DNA of 64,000 bases, from assembly GCF_011752975.1 (NCBI RefSeq), contig NZ_VWWP01000006.1:186001-250000 (forward strand), read 5' to 3'. The notes under the pieces were generated by a model. It was given only the letters and a program-made list of their open reading frames with translations. It did no database searches and had not been told where the DNA came from. A program made the translations under genes and the position numbers. This DNA is from Chryseobacterium sp. Tr-659 (GTDB taxonomy: Bacteria > Bacteroidota > Bacteroidia > Flavobacteriales > Weeksellaceae). This document shows positions 47,501 through 55,009 of this stretch, in pieces (the first letter of the stretch is position 1; each line of letters opens with the position of its first letter).

Positions 47501-48262
47501 GAGAAAAAAGGAGAAGATCTGCGTAGCACATCCGAAAAACAAAAAGATCTTGAGGCTGGTGTCAAAGAAGGAACTGAACTGTTAAGAAATAAAGACTTAG
47601 ACAGAAAAGAGATACAAAAGCGCCTTAGAATTTTGGAAAGTCGTTACGATTTGAAAGAACTTAAAATTGTTACTGATAAAGTTGAAAAAGATAGAGAAAC
47701 GGTACATATCCATGGTGAAGTAAATCCTAAAATAGATGGAACTAGAATTGTAGTTGATTTTGAAGGTGATCAGCCATTGACCCCTGATGAGATAAGTAAG
47801 TTGATAAAATTACCAGGTGGTAAAGAGGCATTAAATGAAATTATTGAGATAGAAAAAGGAGGTAGTTCTAAGGCTAAGCATCAATATGCTGAAGTTAGAA
47901 CGGCTTTAGATGCTTTAAAAAGCGGACAGTTGAATGTTAAAATAGGCGTAGATATTTTTGCAACCATTGGAGCTCCTGGTAATCTTACAGAAATAGATGT
48001 ATTAACACAAGATGAAATGATCGAAGTGAAATCTGGTGACAACTTTGATAATGCTAAAAAATTATCTGGTAAAGCTTATGATCAATTTTTAATTTTTAGA
48101 GATGTGTTTTATGGAAAAAGAAAAGTATTTGATATTCATGGAAATTTGATTGTACCACCAAAAAAATGGATATATCAATTTAGAATGCCCCATATAGATC
48201 CTAGGCTAAAAAAATGGCTTTTAGATAAAGGGGTAACAGAAGTAAGAGAAGGTAGTAAATAA
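44585..48262 (+). CDS. eCIS-linked polymorphic toxin 2 with PD-(D/E)xK nuclease domain
   Basis: This 1,225-residue protein shares its first 140 residues with toxin 1 (NPVEKDSKSH, AVHGSQTIY, GYMTTL, SGTYLPKTVQEQA). Residues about 150-480 are a Gln/Ala/Lys/Glu-rich, disordered or coiled region. Residues about 520-960 are long amphipathic helices with several hydrophobic segments (such as IIIEIKNTLTNLLSGVISAI), a probable translocation part. The tip has the restriction-endonuclease core: D1138 in TEIDVLT and E1147-V-K1149 in MIEVKSG. It should therefore cut DNA in the target cell. An immunity-like gene follows after 13 bp. From about 47.5 kb the sequence is more AT-rich, marking the exchangeable tip. 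Confidence 0.8.
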   Translation: MKTANPVEKDSKSHQSQSKKQRQQEQVVVPLSEVGVVGIQTQKTQDPTASRIGINTAIPAVHGSQTIYSQGSELMHKRFQESLAETGDINHPDTQKMEKGYMTTLSPNQAHDYHSLKSGTYLPKTVQEQAAVHQANKKNQDVNIAEKSVAKKEIAEKPKAAVENNKPVTTDEAAEANTETQPSANANNNPGFMELSTRINTTAQLQKRHEPAQKSSSDAQAAAPSPANERQSMAQASQVNTMAEKEPGLFKKEDFKALLSAKIHSIKLPENEEQADEFEKHNNIQEVNQKAVGDVKKEKNAASNDIASATAAQPDTSAQPVRAVAKMPTQNVGNAPGTPNVAKAMPVKRNVASVEQPIKEQTASIDSEMKANGVTDTMLATSNEPTFMDALAQKNKAKTQSAAAAQEFRTNENKELTKTRNEAQTQAAHQISGMHGARKGGLGNVHGEQKQTSGKDSQKRKEIADHINGIYLTSKTDVDGILNNLDKSVAEKFDNGSKEAKKAFEAHVDKEMKAYKKKRYGDAYAKYGALVAAGKWLWDKATGLPEEVNKFFDSGKELYIKVMDKFIDQIAGHVTTQLNAAKARIAKGKKEVQTYVNSLSPSLRKIGKDAIAEIQSKFNALEESVNSKKDALIDVLAKKYADNITSIDNRIADLKTQNSGWVNQALDVLKNSVFAIIIEIKNTLTNLLSGVISAIQAIIMDPIGFFKNLIAGVSQGFTNFGTNIWTHLKTGFFGWLTGAMKGISLTMPEDVFSLKGVFSITTQVLGLTWDGIRAIGARVIGEPVMKVLETASEKGFEIVQVVRKDGAAGLWDYLKDQFADLKATVMDAIMDIIQTQVIQAGIKWVMGLLTPVGAFIKAAMAIIDVVKFFIQRAAQIMELVKAFTDSIKAIASGNVGAVAKSIENALGRAVPVMIGFLASLLGIGGLADKVVGVIRKIRQRIENAIVKFWNFVKGKAKGLLVKIGVGDKKDKKEKKGEDLRSTSEKQKDLEAGVKEGTELLRNKDLDRKEIQKRLRILESRYDLKELKIVTDKVEKDRETVHIHGEVNPKIDGTRIVVDFEGDQPLTPDEISKLIKLPGGKEALNEIIEIEKGGSSKAKHQYAEVRTALDALKSGQLNVKIGVDIFATIGAPGNLTEIDVLTQDEMIEVKSGDNFDNAKKLSGKAYDQFLIFRDVFYGKRKVFDIHGNLIVPPKKWIYQFRMPHIDPRLKKWLLDKGVTEVREGSK

Positions 48263-48275
48263 AAAATATAAAACT

Positions 48276-48803
48276 ATGGGAAGTTATAATACAACTTTAG
48301 TATTGCTTAAAGAAAAACAACATCCAAAAACATTTCTTTCTAATTTTCATAAGAAGATTAAAGACATAAATGTTGTACTTGAGAAAGATGAGTACCAACG
48401 AATTATTTTTAATGACAAGAGGAACGAAGAAGAGAAAGAGCCTATTGAATTAGATAAACTAATGTCCGATGAAGATATAATTGATTTGTTATGTTCTTGG
48501 GGAGGTTTTGGCTTGTTATCTTATAGACATAATGATGTTGAATTTGCTTTATATATAAATTATCTTTCTTGGGATGATCAATTTATAGAAGGTATAGAAG
48601 TCTCGTTTAAAGAAACTCATAAAAATTATATTAATAAGAATAAAATAAAAGATGATGTTATTATAAAAATAGCTAATTGTATTGATTATAAATTAGTAGT
48701 AGGAAGTATTGGAGATAGTGAAGATAATTTTAGAATGGACTTAGATTTAGAATATAATCTGAAATATATAGAAAACAAGAAATTTGATATTGATATTAGA
48801 TAA
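48276..48803 (+). CDS. Putative immunity protein of toxin 2
   Basis: This 175-residue acidic protein lies 13 bp after the nuclease toxin, in the same direction. It has no signal peptide, so it would act in the cytoplasm, where a DNase must be neutralised. It contains WGGFGLLSYRHNDVEFALYINYLSW, which looks like a single compact alpha/beta domain. I recognise no family. The immunity role is inferred from position, size, acidity and shared AT-rich composition. Fragment-like sequence after its stop (in-frame NLIDDLESIKKNN) may be the relic of another immunity gene. Confidence 0.65.
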   Translation: MGSYNTTLVLLKEKQHPKTFLSNFHKKIKDINVVLEKDEYQRIIFNDKRNEEEKEPIELDKLMSDEDIIDLLCSWGGFGLLSYRHNDVEFALYINYLSWDDQFIEGIEVSFKETHKNYINKNKIKDDVIIKIANCIDYKLVVGSIGDSEDNFRMDLDLEYNLKYIENKKFDIDIR

Positions 48804-48947
48804 CTCTTAAATTATGTTAGTAATTTAAATTTGATTGACGATTTAGAATCTATTAAGAAAAATAATTTGAAATAGAGAGTATGTCTTGATAAATAAAATC
48901 ATAGATTCTATAAAGTCAGGAAACAATTCTTTCAATAATACCATAAG

Positions 48948-48972
48948 AGCCTTGTTTTTACAAGGCTTTTTC
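48948..48972 (+). terminator. Terminator of toxin 2 operon
   Basis: A perfect 8-bp hairpin (AGCCTTGT/ACAAGGCT) with a TTTT loop is followed by five T. It lies about 145 bp after the immunity gene. Confidence 0.82.
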
Positions 48973-49067
48973 TATTTCATGAAAACTTGGTATCTTGTAG
49001 CAAAATATAAAAACCGAGATTATATATAATTCAAATTAATAATAAAAAATTATAACCTATCCAAACC

Positions 49068-49478
49068 ATGAAAAAACCACTATTCATTTTCTCTCTTCTG
49101 TTCAGCCTTTCCTTTGCAAGCGCCCAAACTATAGAATCCGGGAGCCACAGCACCACAGGTTATATCAAAAGTGATGGTACCATAGAAAACAGCAGCCATT
49201 CCACGGTTGGGTATATCAAAAGTGATGGCACTATTGAAAACAAAAGCCACGGTACGATTGGCTACATCAAAAGTGATGGAACGATAGAGAACGGCAGTCA
49301 TTCTACGGTGGGTTACATAAAAAGTAATGGTACTGTGGAAAACAGCAGCCATGGGACAATTGGTTATATCAAGGATGATGGCACGGTAGAAAACAGCAGC
49401 CATGGTACTATTGGGTATGCCAGAGGCGTTAGAAAAGAATGGGCGGCGGTAGTCTATTTCTTTTTCAGGATGAATTAA
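49068..49478 (+). CDS. Exported 17-residue-repeat protein
   Basis: This 136-residue protein has a Sec signal peptide (MKKPLFIFSLLFSLSFASAQ), then six repeats of 17 residues with the pattern S-H-(S/G)-T-(V/I)-G-Y-I-K-S-D-G-T-(I/V)-E-N. The last repeat is partial. Such short glycine- and strand-rich repeats are expected to fold as a closed beta repeat; a family called 5-fold beta-flower in databases has similar repeats, from memory. It is read alone between two terminators. Its role is unknown; it could be a surface protein with no direct link to the eCIS. Confidence 0.75.
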   Translation: MKKPLFIFSLLFSLSFASAQTIESGSHSTTGYIKSDGTIENSSHSTVGYIKSDGTIENKSHGTIGYIKSDGTIENGSHSTVGYIKSNGTVENSSHGTIGYIKDDGTVENSSHGTIGYARGVRKEWAAVVYFFFRMN

Positions 49479-49530
49479 TCATTACATCTTCGGGAAGAAA
49501 ATGATGTAATCAATACATAATTTAAAAAGC

Positions 49531-49567
49531 AAGGCTTGGATTTTTATAATCTGAGCCTTTTTTCTAT
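49531..49567 (+). terminator. Terminator of the repeat-protein gene
   Basis: The arms AAGGCT and AGCCTT enclose a 17-nt region that can pair further (TGGATT with AATC), followed by a run of T. It is about 55 bp after the stop at 49478. Confidence 0.7.
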
Positions 49568-49627
49568 AATAAATACATGATTGATCTTTAAATGAATCCT
49601 CAGTGCATGCCTTTAAAACAAAGGTTA

Positions 49628-49691
49628 CTGTAACTACAGAATGGAAGGCTCCAAAAACTTTCACAGGAGTTAAAAAAAGATGAATTTTGAA
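49628..49691 (+). promoter_or_regulatory. Bipartite eCIS promoter, first of a pair
   Basis: CTGTAACTACAG, 42 nt, then GAATTTTG at 49682. Upstream context TTACTG matches the core motif fully. It lies 112 bp before a second copy, the same period as in the later six-copy array. Confidence 0.62.
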
Positions 49692-49739
49692 TTTCAAAAT
49701 GAAGTAACCATCCATCCGGTCCCGGAGAAATAAAGGGTA

Positions 49740-49803
49740 CTGCAACTACAGAACGGAAAGCCCCAAAAACTTTTACAGAAATAGAAAAATGATGAATTTT
49801 GAA
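49740..49803 (+). promoter_or_regulatory. Bipartite eCIS promoter of accessory protein 1
   Basis: CTGCAACTACAG, 42 nt, then GAATTTTG at 49794, which is 88 bp before the ATG at 49882. The distance to the gene equals that at 53806 (87 bp). Confidence 0.66.
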
Positions 49804-49881
49804 CTTAAATCATCAATCGCAATCCGCTTCCAAACAATAAGACTCATTAAGACAAGCAGTAAAGAATAGTAATAAAGTATT

Positions 49882-50736
49882 ATGGAAAAAAACGAATTAA
49901 TCCCAAGAGAAGAATTAGAACTCTATTTTGAAAAAGGGAAACGCCCAACGCAAGATCAGTTTTCAGATTTAATAGATTCCTTACAGCATAAAGCGGATAT
50001 CCTTACCAACAAAGAAGCCGTAATGATTGCCAATAGTTTAGAAAGTATAGATAACGGATACATTGAGTATACCGGAAATAATATTGGAGATAAGAAATTT
50101 GTAATCGCTGTAAAATCGGAAGATGAAGAAGATCAGTTAATTACAATAAACGAAACCCAAGGCAATTCAAAAAAATTATACTTCTTTGGTAATGCGCCTT
50201 ATACCATTAGAGCAAAAGAATTTCCTGCAGAAGGGTTAGGAGAGACAGAATACTATCATTTGAATTGCCAAATAGGACCATCCTCTGCGATGACTCGATT
50301 ATTCGGAAATACACTGCCTGCCATTCCCGGCGCATTTGAATTTGGAACAATGGAAGATAAAAACTTAACCTTTCGAATAGAAAAGATAAATCCGGGACAA
50401 AAAATGAAGGTTGTAAACACGAGCATTCAGTTCGTAAATAAAACTGAAATTCCTATTCAATATATGACGCAGTCGGGTTATTGGGCTTATATCTACACAG
50501 ATAAAGATATTGTTACTGATCATTATGATTTATGGGATTATCTGTATTTATATTTAAAAGCAGACCTGAGTAAAACTGATCAGTCTATAGAATGTAATGT
50601 GTATGATGCGAATACCGGAGCGCTTCTAAGGACGGCCAATTTAAATGCCAGACAAAACAATCAAAATATTATGGCGGGTGAAGCAACTAGGCAAATCAGA
50701 AGCCTGAGAATTGAATGTCATTATGCTATAAAATAA
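49882..50736 (+). CDS. eCIS accessory protein 1 (REEL-x-YFE family)
   Basis: This 284-residue protein starts with IPREELELYFEKGKRPTQDQF and LIDSLQHK, a module found in a set of Bacteroidota phage-tail and eCIS-associated proteins. It is shared here with the genes at 50887, 51888 and 53893. The rest is beta-rich and aligns along its whole length with the next two genes: ADILTNKEAVMIANSL, an NAPYTIRAKEFPAEGLGETEYY block, HYDLWDYLYLY, and a C-terminal IRSLRIECHYAIK. It may be a fibre, adhesin or cargo component. No catalytic motif is seen and there is no signal peptide. Confidence 0.65.
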   Translation: MEKNELIPREELELYFEKGKRPTQDQFSDLIDSLQHKADILTNKEAVMIANSLESIDNGYIEYTGNNIGDKKFVIAVKSEDEEDQLITINETQGNSKKLYFFGNAPYTIRAKEFPAEGLGETEYYHLNCQIGPSSAMTRLFGNTLPAIPGAFEFGTMEDKNLTFRIEKINPGQKMKVVNTSIQFVNKTEIPIQYMTQSGYWAYIYTDKDIVTDHYDLWDYLYLYLKADLSKTDQSIECNVYDANTGALLRTANLNARQNNQNIMAGEATRQIRSLRIECHYAIK

Positions 50737-50886
50737 AAATCAAACTGAAAATATGTAAATAAAAAAGGCCAGTATCTTTTAAGAAAAAACATCGCAGGAA
50801 TGCTGAATTCAGACTTTAAAATATCAATAGTCTTGAACCGAAAAGCAATGATGTTAAAAGATAAGTGGTGAGAATACCAATCTATT

Positions 50887-51735
50887 ATGGAAGAACATAA
50901 ATTAATCCCAAGAGAAGAGTTAAAAACTTATTTTGAAGGAGGGAAATATCCCACGCAAAGTCAATTTTCGGATTTGGTCAATTCTTTAAAACATAAAAAA
51001 GATGAACTGACTAATAAAGAAGCTGTCATTATAGCTAATCGTTTACAGCTTATGGATAACGGGTACATTGAATATACCGGAAATAATATCGGAGATAAAG
51101 AATTCTTGATAGCGATAGGCTCAGGAGATGAAGAAGACCAGGAGATTGCAGTAAGAGAAAGCGTCAGCGGTGAAAAAAGATATTTGCTGGGGAGTGCACC
51201 TTACTCTGTTAAAGTAAAAGAATTTCCTGCAGACGGATTAGGTGAAACCGAATATTATTCTTTGAGATGCCAGGCAGATGGTTTCGCCATCAATAAACTG
51301 TTCGGAAACAATCTGCCTATGATTCTAAAAGGGACCGAACTTGGAACGTTTAAAGGGAAAAGCCTATTCTTAGGTATTGGCAAACAGAAGCTTGAACAAA
51401 AAATAAATATTATCAATACCAATATCAAGCTGGTTAATAAAACCCAAGCGTCCATTTTATATGGAACATCCGCAACTTACTGGGGATTGACAAACATAAG
51501 TGGGGACATTATTACAGACCATTATGATGCCTGGGATGTTTTATCATTTTGGTATAGCGCAGATCTTCGGGAATCAGATCGATCCATAGAATGTAAAATG
51601 TATGATGCGGATCATGAAAAACTTTTAATGACAGCCTATTTAAATGCAAAACAAAATAATCAGGATGTTTGGGGTGGCAATCAGGTAAGGGGCGTAAGAA
51701 ATCTAAGAATTGAATGCAGTTATGCTGCAAAATAA
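50887..51735 (+). CDS. eCIS accessory protein 2 (REEL-x-YFE family)
   Basis: This 282-residue protein is a close paralogue of the gene at 49882: IPREELKTYFEGGKYPTQSQF, LVNSLKHK, DNGYIEYTGNNIGDKEF, SAPYSVKVKEFPADGLGETEYY and a final VRNLRIECSYAAK. It is 150 bp downstream and has no clear bipartite promoter of its own, so it probably shares the upstream transcript. Differences cluster in the middle, as expected if the paralogues bind different targets. The role is unknown. Confidence 0.65.
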   Translation: MEEHKLIPREELKTYFEGGKYPTQSQFSDLVNSLKHKKDELTNKEAVIIANRLQLMDNGYIEYTGNNIGDKEFLIAIGSGDEEDQEIAVRESVSGEKRYLLGSAPYSVKVKEFPADGLGETEYYSLRCQADGFAINKLFGNNLPMILKGTELGTFKGKSLFLGIGKQKLEQKINIINTNIKLVNKTQASILYGTSATYWGLTNISGDIITDHYDAWDVLSFWYSADLRESDRSIECKMYDADHEKLLMTAYLNAKQNNQDVWGGNQVRGVRNLRIECSYAAK

Positions 51736-51793
51736 AAAAATAATCAAATTGAAAAATTTGAACAACAACTTTTTTATCATTGAAATAATGGTA

Positions 51794-51837
51794 ACAGAAT
51801 AATCATTTATTACAATGAAAAAACAATGAATTTTGAA
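51794..51837 (+). promoter_or_regulatory. Degenerate bipartite promoter before accessory protein 3
   Basis: GAATTTTGAA at 51828-51837 is intact, but the upstream motif is reduced to GTAACAG, with its ACAG only 30 nt away instead of 42. It sits 60 bp before the ATG at 51888. It may be a decayed copy with a 12-bp deletion. Confidence 0.35.
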
Positions 51838-51887
51838 CTTTAAACCACACTAATCATAGGATCCAAGAACCAAGATAGTAAACTACT

Positions 51888-52742
51888 ATGGAAAAAAATG
51901 AATTAAAATCAAGAGAAGAATTAAAAACCTATTTTGAAACAGGTAAACATCCTACACAAAGCCAATTTTCGAATTTTATAGATTCTTTAAGACATAAAGA
52001 AGATGCTCTAAGCAATAAAGAAGTAGCAATGCTTGCCAATAGTCTGGCATCTATTGATAATGTATTTGTTTATTATGCTGTAAGTAATGTCGGAACTTTA
52101 AAATTTCCGATTGTGATAAGCTCACAGGATGAAAAAGATCAGGAGATCATCGTAAAAAATACCAATGGAAATATCGAAAAACGATTCTTACTAGGCAGTG
52201 CACCTTATACCATTAAAGCAAAAAAGATTTCAGTAGAAGAATTAAGCGGAACCGAATATTATGCTTTGAGCTATCAATTAAGTCAAAGTTATGCAATTTA
52301 CAGGATGTTCGGAAACAACCTGGATCTGATTCCTGAGGGTTTTGATTTCGGAAAACTGAAGGAAAACAAATTGCCCATACAAATCGGCAAATTAGATTTC
52401 GGACAAAAAGTAAAGGTTGTAAATACAAACGTTAAGTTTGTTAATAATACGGAAATACCTATCCAATATAGAGTACAATCAGGTTTATGGAGTAATGAAT
52501 TTACAGTTGAAAATACTGTTACTCATCATTATGATATGTGGGATTATTTATACTTTTATTATAATGCGGACCTTCGGGGAATTAATTATGAAGTGCAATG
52601 TGATATCTATGATGAAGATAATAATAATCTTTTAGCTACTGGCCACTTATTAGGCGGACAAAATCAGGATTCCTGGTACGGAGGTGAGGCAAGAGGAGTG
52701 AGAAAGGTAAGAATTGAATGTAATTATGTTATAAATAAATAA
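51888..52742 (+). CDS. eCIS accessory protein 3 (REEL-x-YFE family)
   Basis: This 284-residue paralogue of the two preceding genes has SREELKTYFETGKHPTQSQF and FIDSLRHK at the N-terminus, SAPYTIKAKKISVEELSGTEYY in the middle and VRKVRIECNYVINK at the end. It is more divergent than proteins 1 and 2 are from each other (VFVYYAVSNVG replaces GYIEYTGNNIG). It is followed by the 1.15-kb region of tandem promoter repeats, with no gene between. Confidence 0.65.
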   Translation: MEKNELKSREELKTYFETGKHPTQSQFSNFIDSLRHKEDALSNKEVAMLANSLASIDNVFVYYAVSNVGTLKFPIVISSQDEKDQEIIVKNTNGNIEKRFLLGSAPYTIKAKKISVEELSGTEYYALSYQLSQSYAIYRMFGNNLDLIPEGFDFGKLKENKLPIQIGKLDFGQKVKVVNTNVKFVNNTEIPIQYRVQSGLWSNEFTVENTVTHHYDMWDYLYFYYNADLRGINYEVQCDIYDEDNNNLLATGHLLGGQNQDSWYGGEARGVRKVRIECNYVINK

Positions 52743-52788
52743 TAATTATTTGAAGAATAGCCAATGTCCTCATAAAAAGTAAGAGCTG

Positions 52789-53425
52789 CTGCAACTACAG
52801 AATAGAGAGGTCGAAAAACTTTTATAATAACAAAAAAAGAACGAATTTTGAACTCGGAAACTAAGCGATAAAGCCATCAGTTTCAAAAATATAAGAGTCA
52901 CTGCAACTACAGAATAGAGAAGGCGGAAAACTTTTATAAGAACAAAAAAAGAACGAATTTTGAACTCAGAAACTCAGAAATAAAATTATCAGTTTCAAAA
53001 ATATAAGAGTTACTGCAACTACAGAATAGAGAAGGCGGAAAACTTTTATAAGAACAAAAAAAGAACGAATTTTGAACTCAGAAACTCAGAAATAAAATTA
53101 TCAGTTTCAAAAATATAAGAGCTGCTGCAACTACAGAATAGAGAAGTCGGAAAACTTTTATAAGAACAAAAAAAGAACGAATTTTGAACTCAGAAACTAA
53201 GCAATAAAATTATCAGTTTCAAAAATATAAGAGCTGCTGCAACTACAGAATAGAGAAGGCGGAAAACTTTTATAAGAACAAAAAAAGAACGAATTTTGAA
53301 CTCAGAAACTAAGAAATAAAATCATCAGTTTCAAAAATATAAGAGCTGCTGCAACTACAGAATAGAGAGGTCGAAAAGCTTTTATAAGAACAAAAAAGTG
53401 ATTAATTTTGAACTGGAAATCATAA
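52789..53425 (+). repeat. Six tandem copies of the bipartite promoter unit, period 112 bp
   Basis: CTGCAACTACAG recurs at 52789, 52901, 53013, 53125, 53237 and 53349, exactly 112 bp apart. Each is followed after 42 nt by GAATTTTG (TAATTTTG in copy 6, a perfect TAnnTTTG box). Each unit also contains a leader-like tail near CAGTTTCAAAAATATAAGAG, in which GAAACT and AGTTTC can pair. The 112-bp period is not a multiple of three, and no reading frame spans the array. Confidence 0.85.
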
Positions 53426-53751
53426 CATAGATAGTAATTGCTATTATGTAACAAAAACAAGCTGTATTTTGTCAATATAAAAAATTGAATTCACAAAACA
53501 GCAGAGAAGTAATCCACTACATTCTCATTACTTAAAATACATCTTCAGTCGGGCGCGATACTCCATTACGAGACGCTTTTTCCATTGGAATTTCATCCGG
53601 AAACCGGAATGAGGGTTGTTATATCTATTTTTTTCAAAAGCAAATAATAAATTCCGTGAAAACGGAAGATGGAAATGCATTGCAGAAAATGAAAAAAACT
53701 GAGTTATGTAGGAGAGTTATAATGATTTGTTTATCATATATATATGGGTTG
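53426..53751. other. Spacer with no recognised feature
   Basis: No gene, strong hairpin or promoter copy is seen in these 326 bp. A TTTCATCCGGAAACCGGAATGA segment has a small inverted repeat (CATCCGG / CCGGAATG, imperfect). Confidence 0.4.
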
Positions 53752-53815
53752 CTGCAACTACAGAATGAACAGGGTAAAAAACTTTTATAAGAACAAAAAA
53801 AGAATGAATTTTGAA
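53752..53815 (+). promoter_or_regulatory. Bipartite eCIS promoter of accessory protein 4
   Basis: CTGCAACTACAG, 42 nt, then GAATTTTG at 53806, 87 bp before the ATG at 53893. This is the seventh copy of the local series, set apart from the array by 326 bp. Confidence 0.66.
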
Positions 53816-53892
53816 CTTTAAATCATTAACGGTAATTAGCTCCGGAAAACAATTATACTAGGAACATACACAATAAAGAAAACTAAAATATT

Positions 53893-54633
53893 ATGGAAGA
53901 AATAAATAAATTAACCCAAAGAGAGGAGCTGAAAACCTATTTTGAAACAGGTAAATATCCAACACAAAGTCAGTTCGGCCGATTCATTGATAACTATGTT
54001 CATTTAAATGAGTTTAATTTCGGATTAGATATAAAAGCCTCAGGAAATTATACAATGAAATATTACCATTTCTATTTAGCTGAAAATATCCAGCTTTCAG
54101 GCAGAGGGCACGCGATTGTAGAAGCGGAGATGGCCAATTCAGCACCAAAGAAAATAGATGGTTATATACATGTTTTAAGCCGATATGTAGGGTATAAATA
54201 TTTAAAAATAAAATTATCAAATGAATTAGATGTTGATAAATACCAGCCTAAAATCATTATAAAACGTTATAAACAAAGAAAAACACTTAAAAGTAAATTT
54301 GTGAAAGACCCGGGTTTTTATCAGGAACTTCCACCAGATGCAGAGTCTTGGAGCAGACAGTCCGAATATCGAGTAACGTCCCATGAAATGGAGATAGACA
54401 TCAATCCTATTCACTATTTCAGACCTAATAAAGATTACAAAGAATTTTATCCATCAGGGACAATGAAAAGACCAGGATCATTCAGACATACAGTTCATCA
54501 CAGAAAACCATATTCTCTAATTCAAATGTGTTTGGAGATTGATGTTAACGGAACGAAATATAGGTCACAGCCCACTAAAATAAAAATTGTTTTGGGAGGA
54601 GAGAATGATTTAATGAGCTATGTTATTGATTAA
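53893..54633 (+). CDS. eCIS accessory protein 4 (REEL-x-YFE N-terminus, different body)
   Basis: This 246-residue protein begins TQREELKTYFETGKYPTQSQFGRFIDNYVH, the same module as accessory proteins 1-3, but the remaining 210 residues are unrelated to them. That body is basic and rich in Tyr, His and Arg, with KIIIKRYKQRKTLKSKF, a Pro-rich turn DPGFYQELPPDAESW and MCLEIDVNGTKYRSQPTKIKIVLGG. The shared N-terminus on different bodies suggests a docking or loading tag for the particle. It ends 18 bp before the first unit of the RNA-like array. Confidence 0.65.
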   Translation: MEEINKLTQREELKTYFETGKYPTQSQFGRFIDNYVHLNEFNFGLDIKASGNYTMKYYHFYLAENIQLSGRGHAIVEAEMANSAPKKIDGYIHVLSRYVGYKYLKIKLSNELDVDKYQPKIIIKRYKQRKTLKSKFVKDPGFYQELPPDAESWSRQSEYRVTSHEMEIDINPIHYFRPNKDYKEFYPSGTMKRPGSFRHTVHHRKPYSLIQMCLEIDVNGTKYRSQPTKIKIVLGGENDLMSYVID

Positions 54634-54650
54634 TAACTAACACAAAAATT

Positions 54651-54923
54651 ACCTCAACCGAGTAAGAGTATCAATAACGGGAAACCTTTTGCTCCTGAAA
54701 AGGTCGGAATTTTCTAATGCGTGAGCAAAAGAATCTCTTCCGATAGTTGAAAATGGCAGATTTTATCGCAGTCATTTTCTTTCAGGAGTAGATAGAGATT
54801 CTGCGAAAGCAGGGTTTTGATTCTTGAACAAGTAGGAAATCCAGTAGGGGATAGACTTTCATACAAAAACTGCTTCGGCAGTTTGGTAAGACTCTCCGAT
54901 GGGAAACACTTTTCGGTTGAGGT
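54651..54923 (+). ncRNA. Putative structured RNA unit 1
   Basis: This 273-nt unit begins ACCTCAACCGA and ends with the exact complement TCGGTTGAGGT, forming an 11-bp closing helix. Inside are a 9-bp helix (CTTTTGCTC/GAGCAAAAG), a GAAA-capped hairpin (CTGC-GAAA-GCAG at 54801-54812) and a UUCG-capped 7-bp hairpin (AAACTGC/GCAGTTT at 54867-54884). In this copy the GAAA hairpin stem carries A-to-G and C-to-T changes that all keep pairing through G-U wobble. Orientation is assumed plus, as for the neighbouring genes. Confidence 0.62.
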
Positions 54924-55009
54924 TTATAAAAGCCACACCAGAAGATAAAATATAAGCATTGTAAAGATGCATTACACAATATTTTAAAAACATAACAAAT
55001 ATAAAAATT

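Noticed and set aside
52789-53425. CRISPR-like array
   Set aside because: The 112-bp period is a direct repeat of the whole unit, without unique spacers between short repeats, and no cas genes are present.
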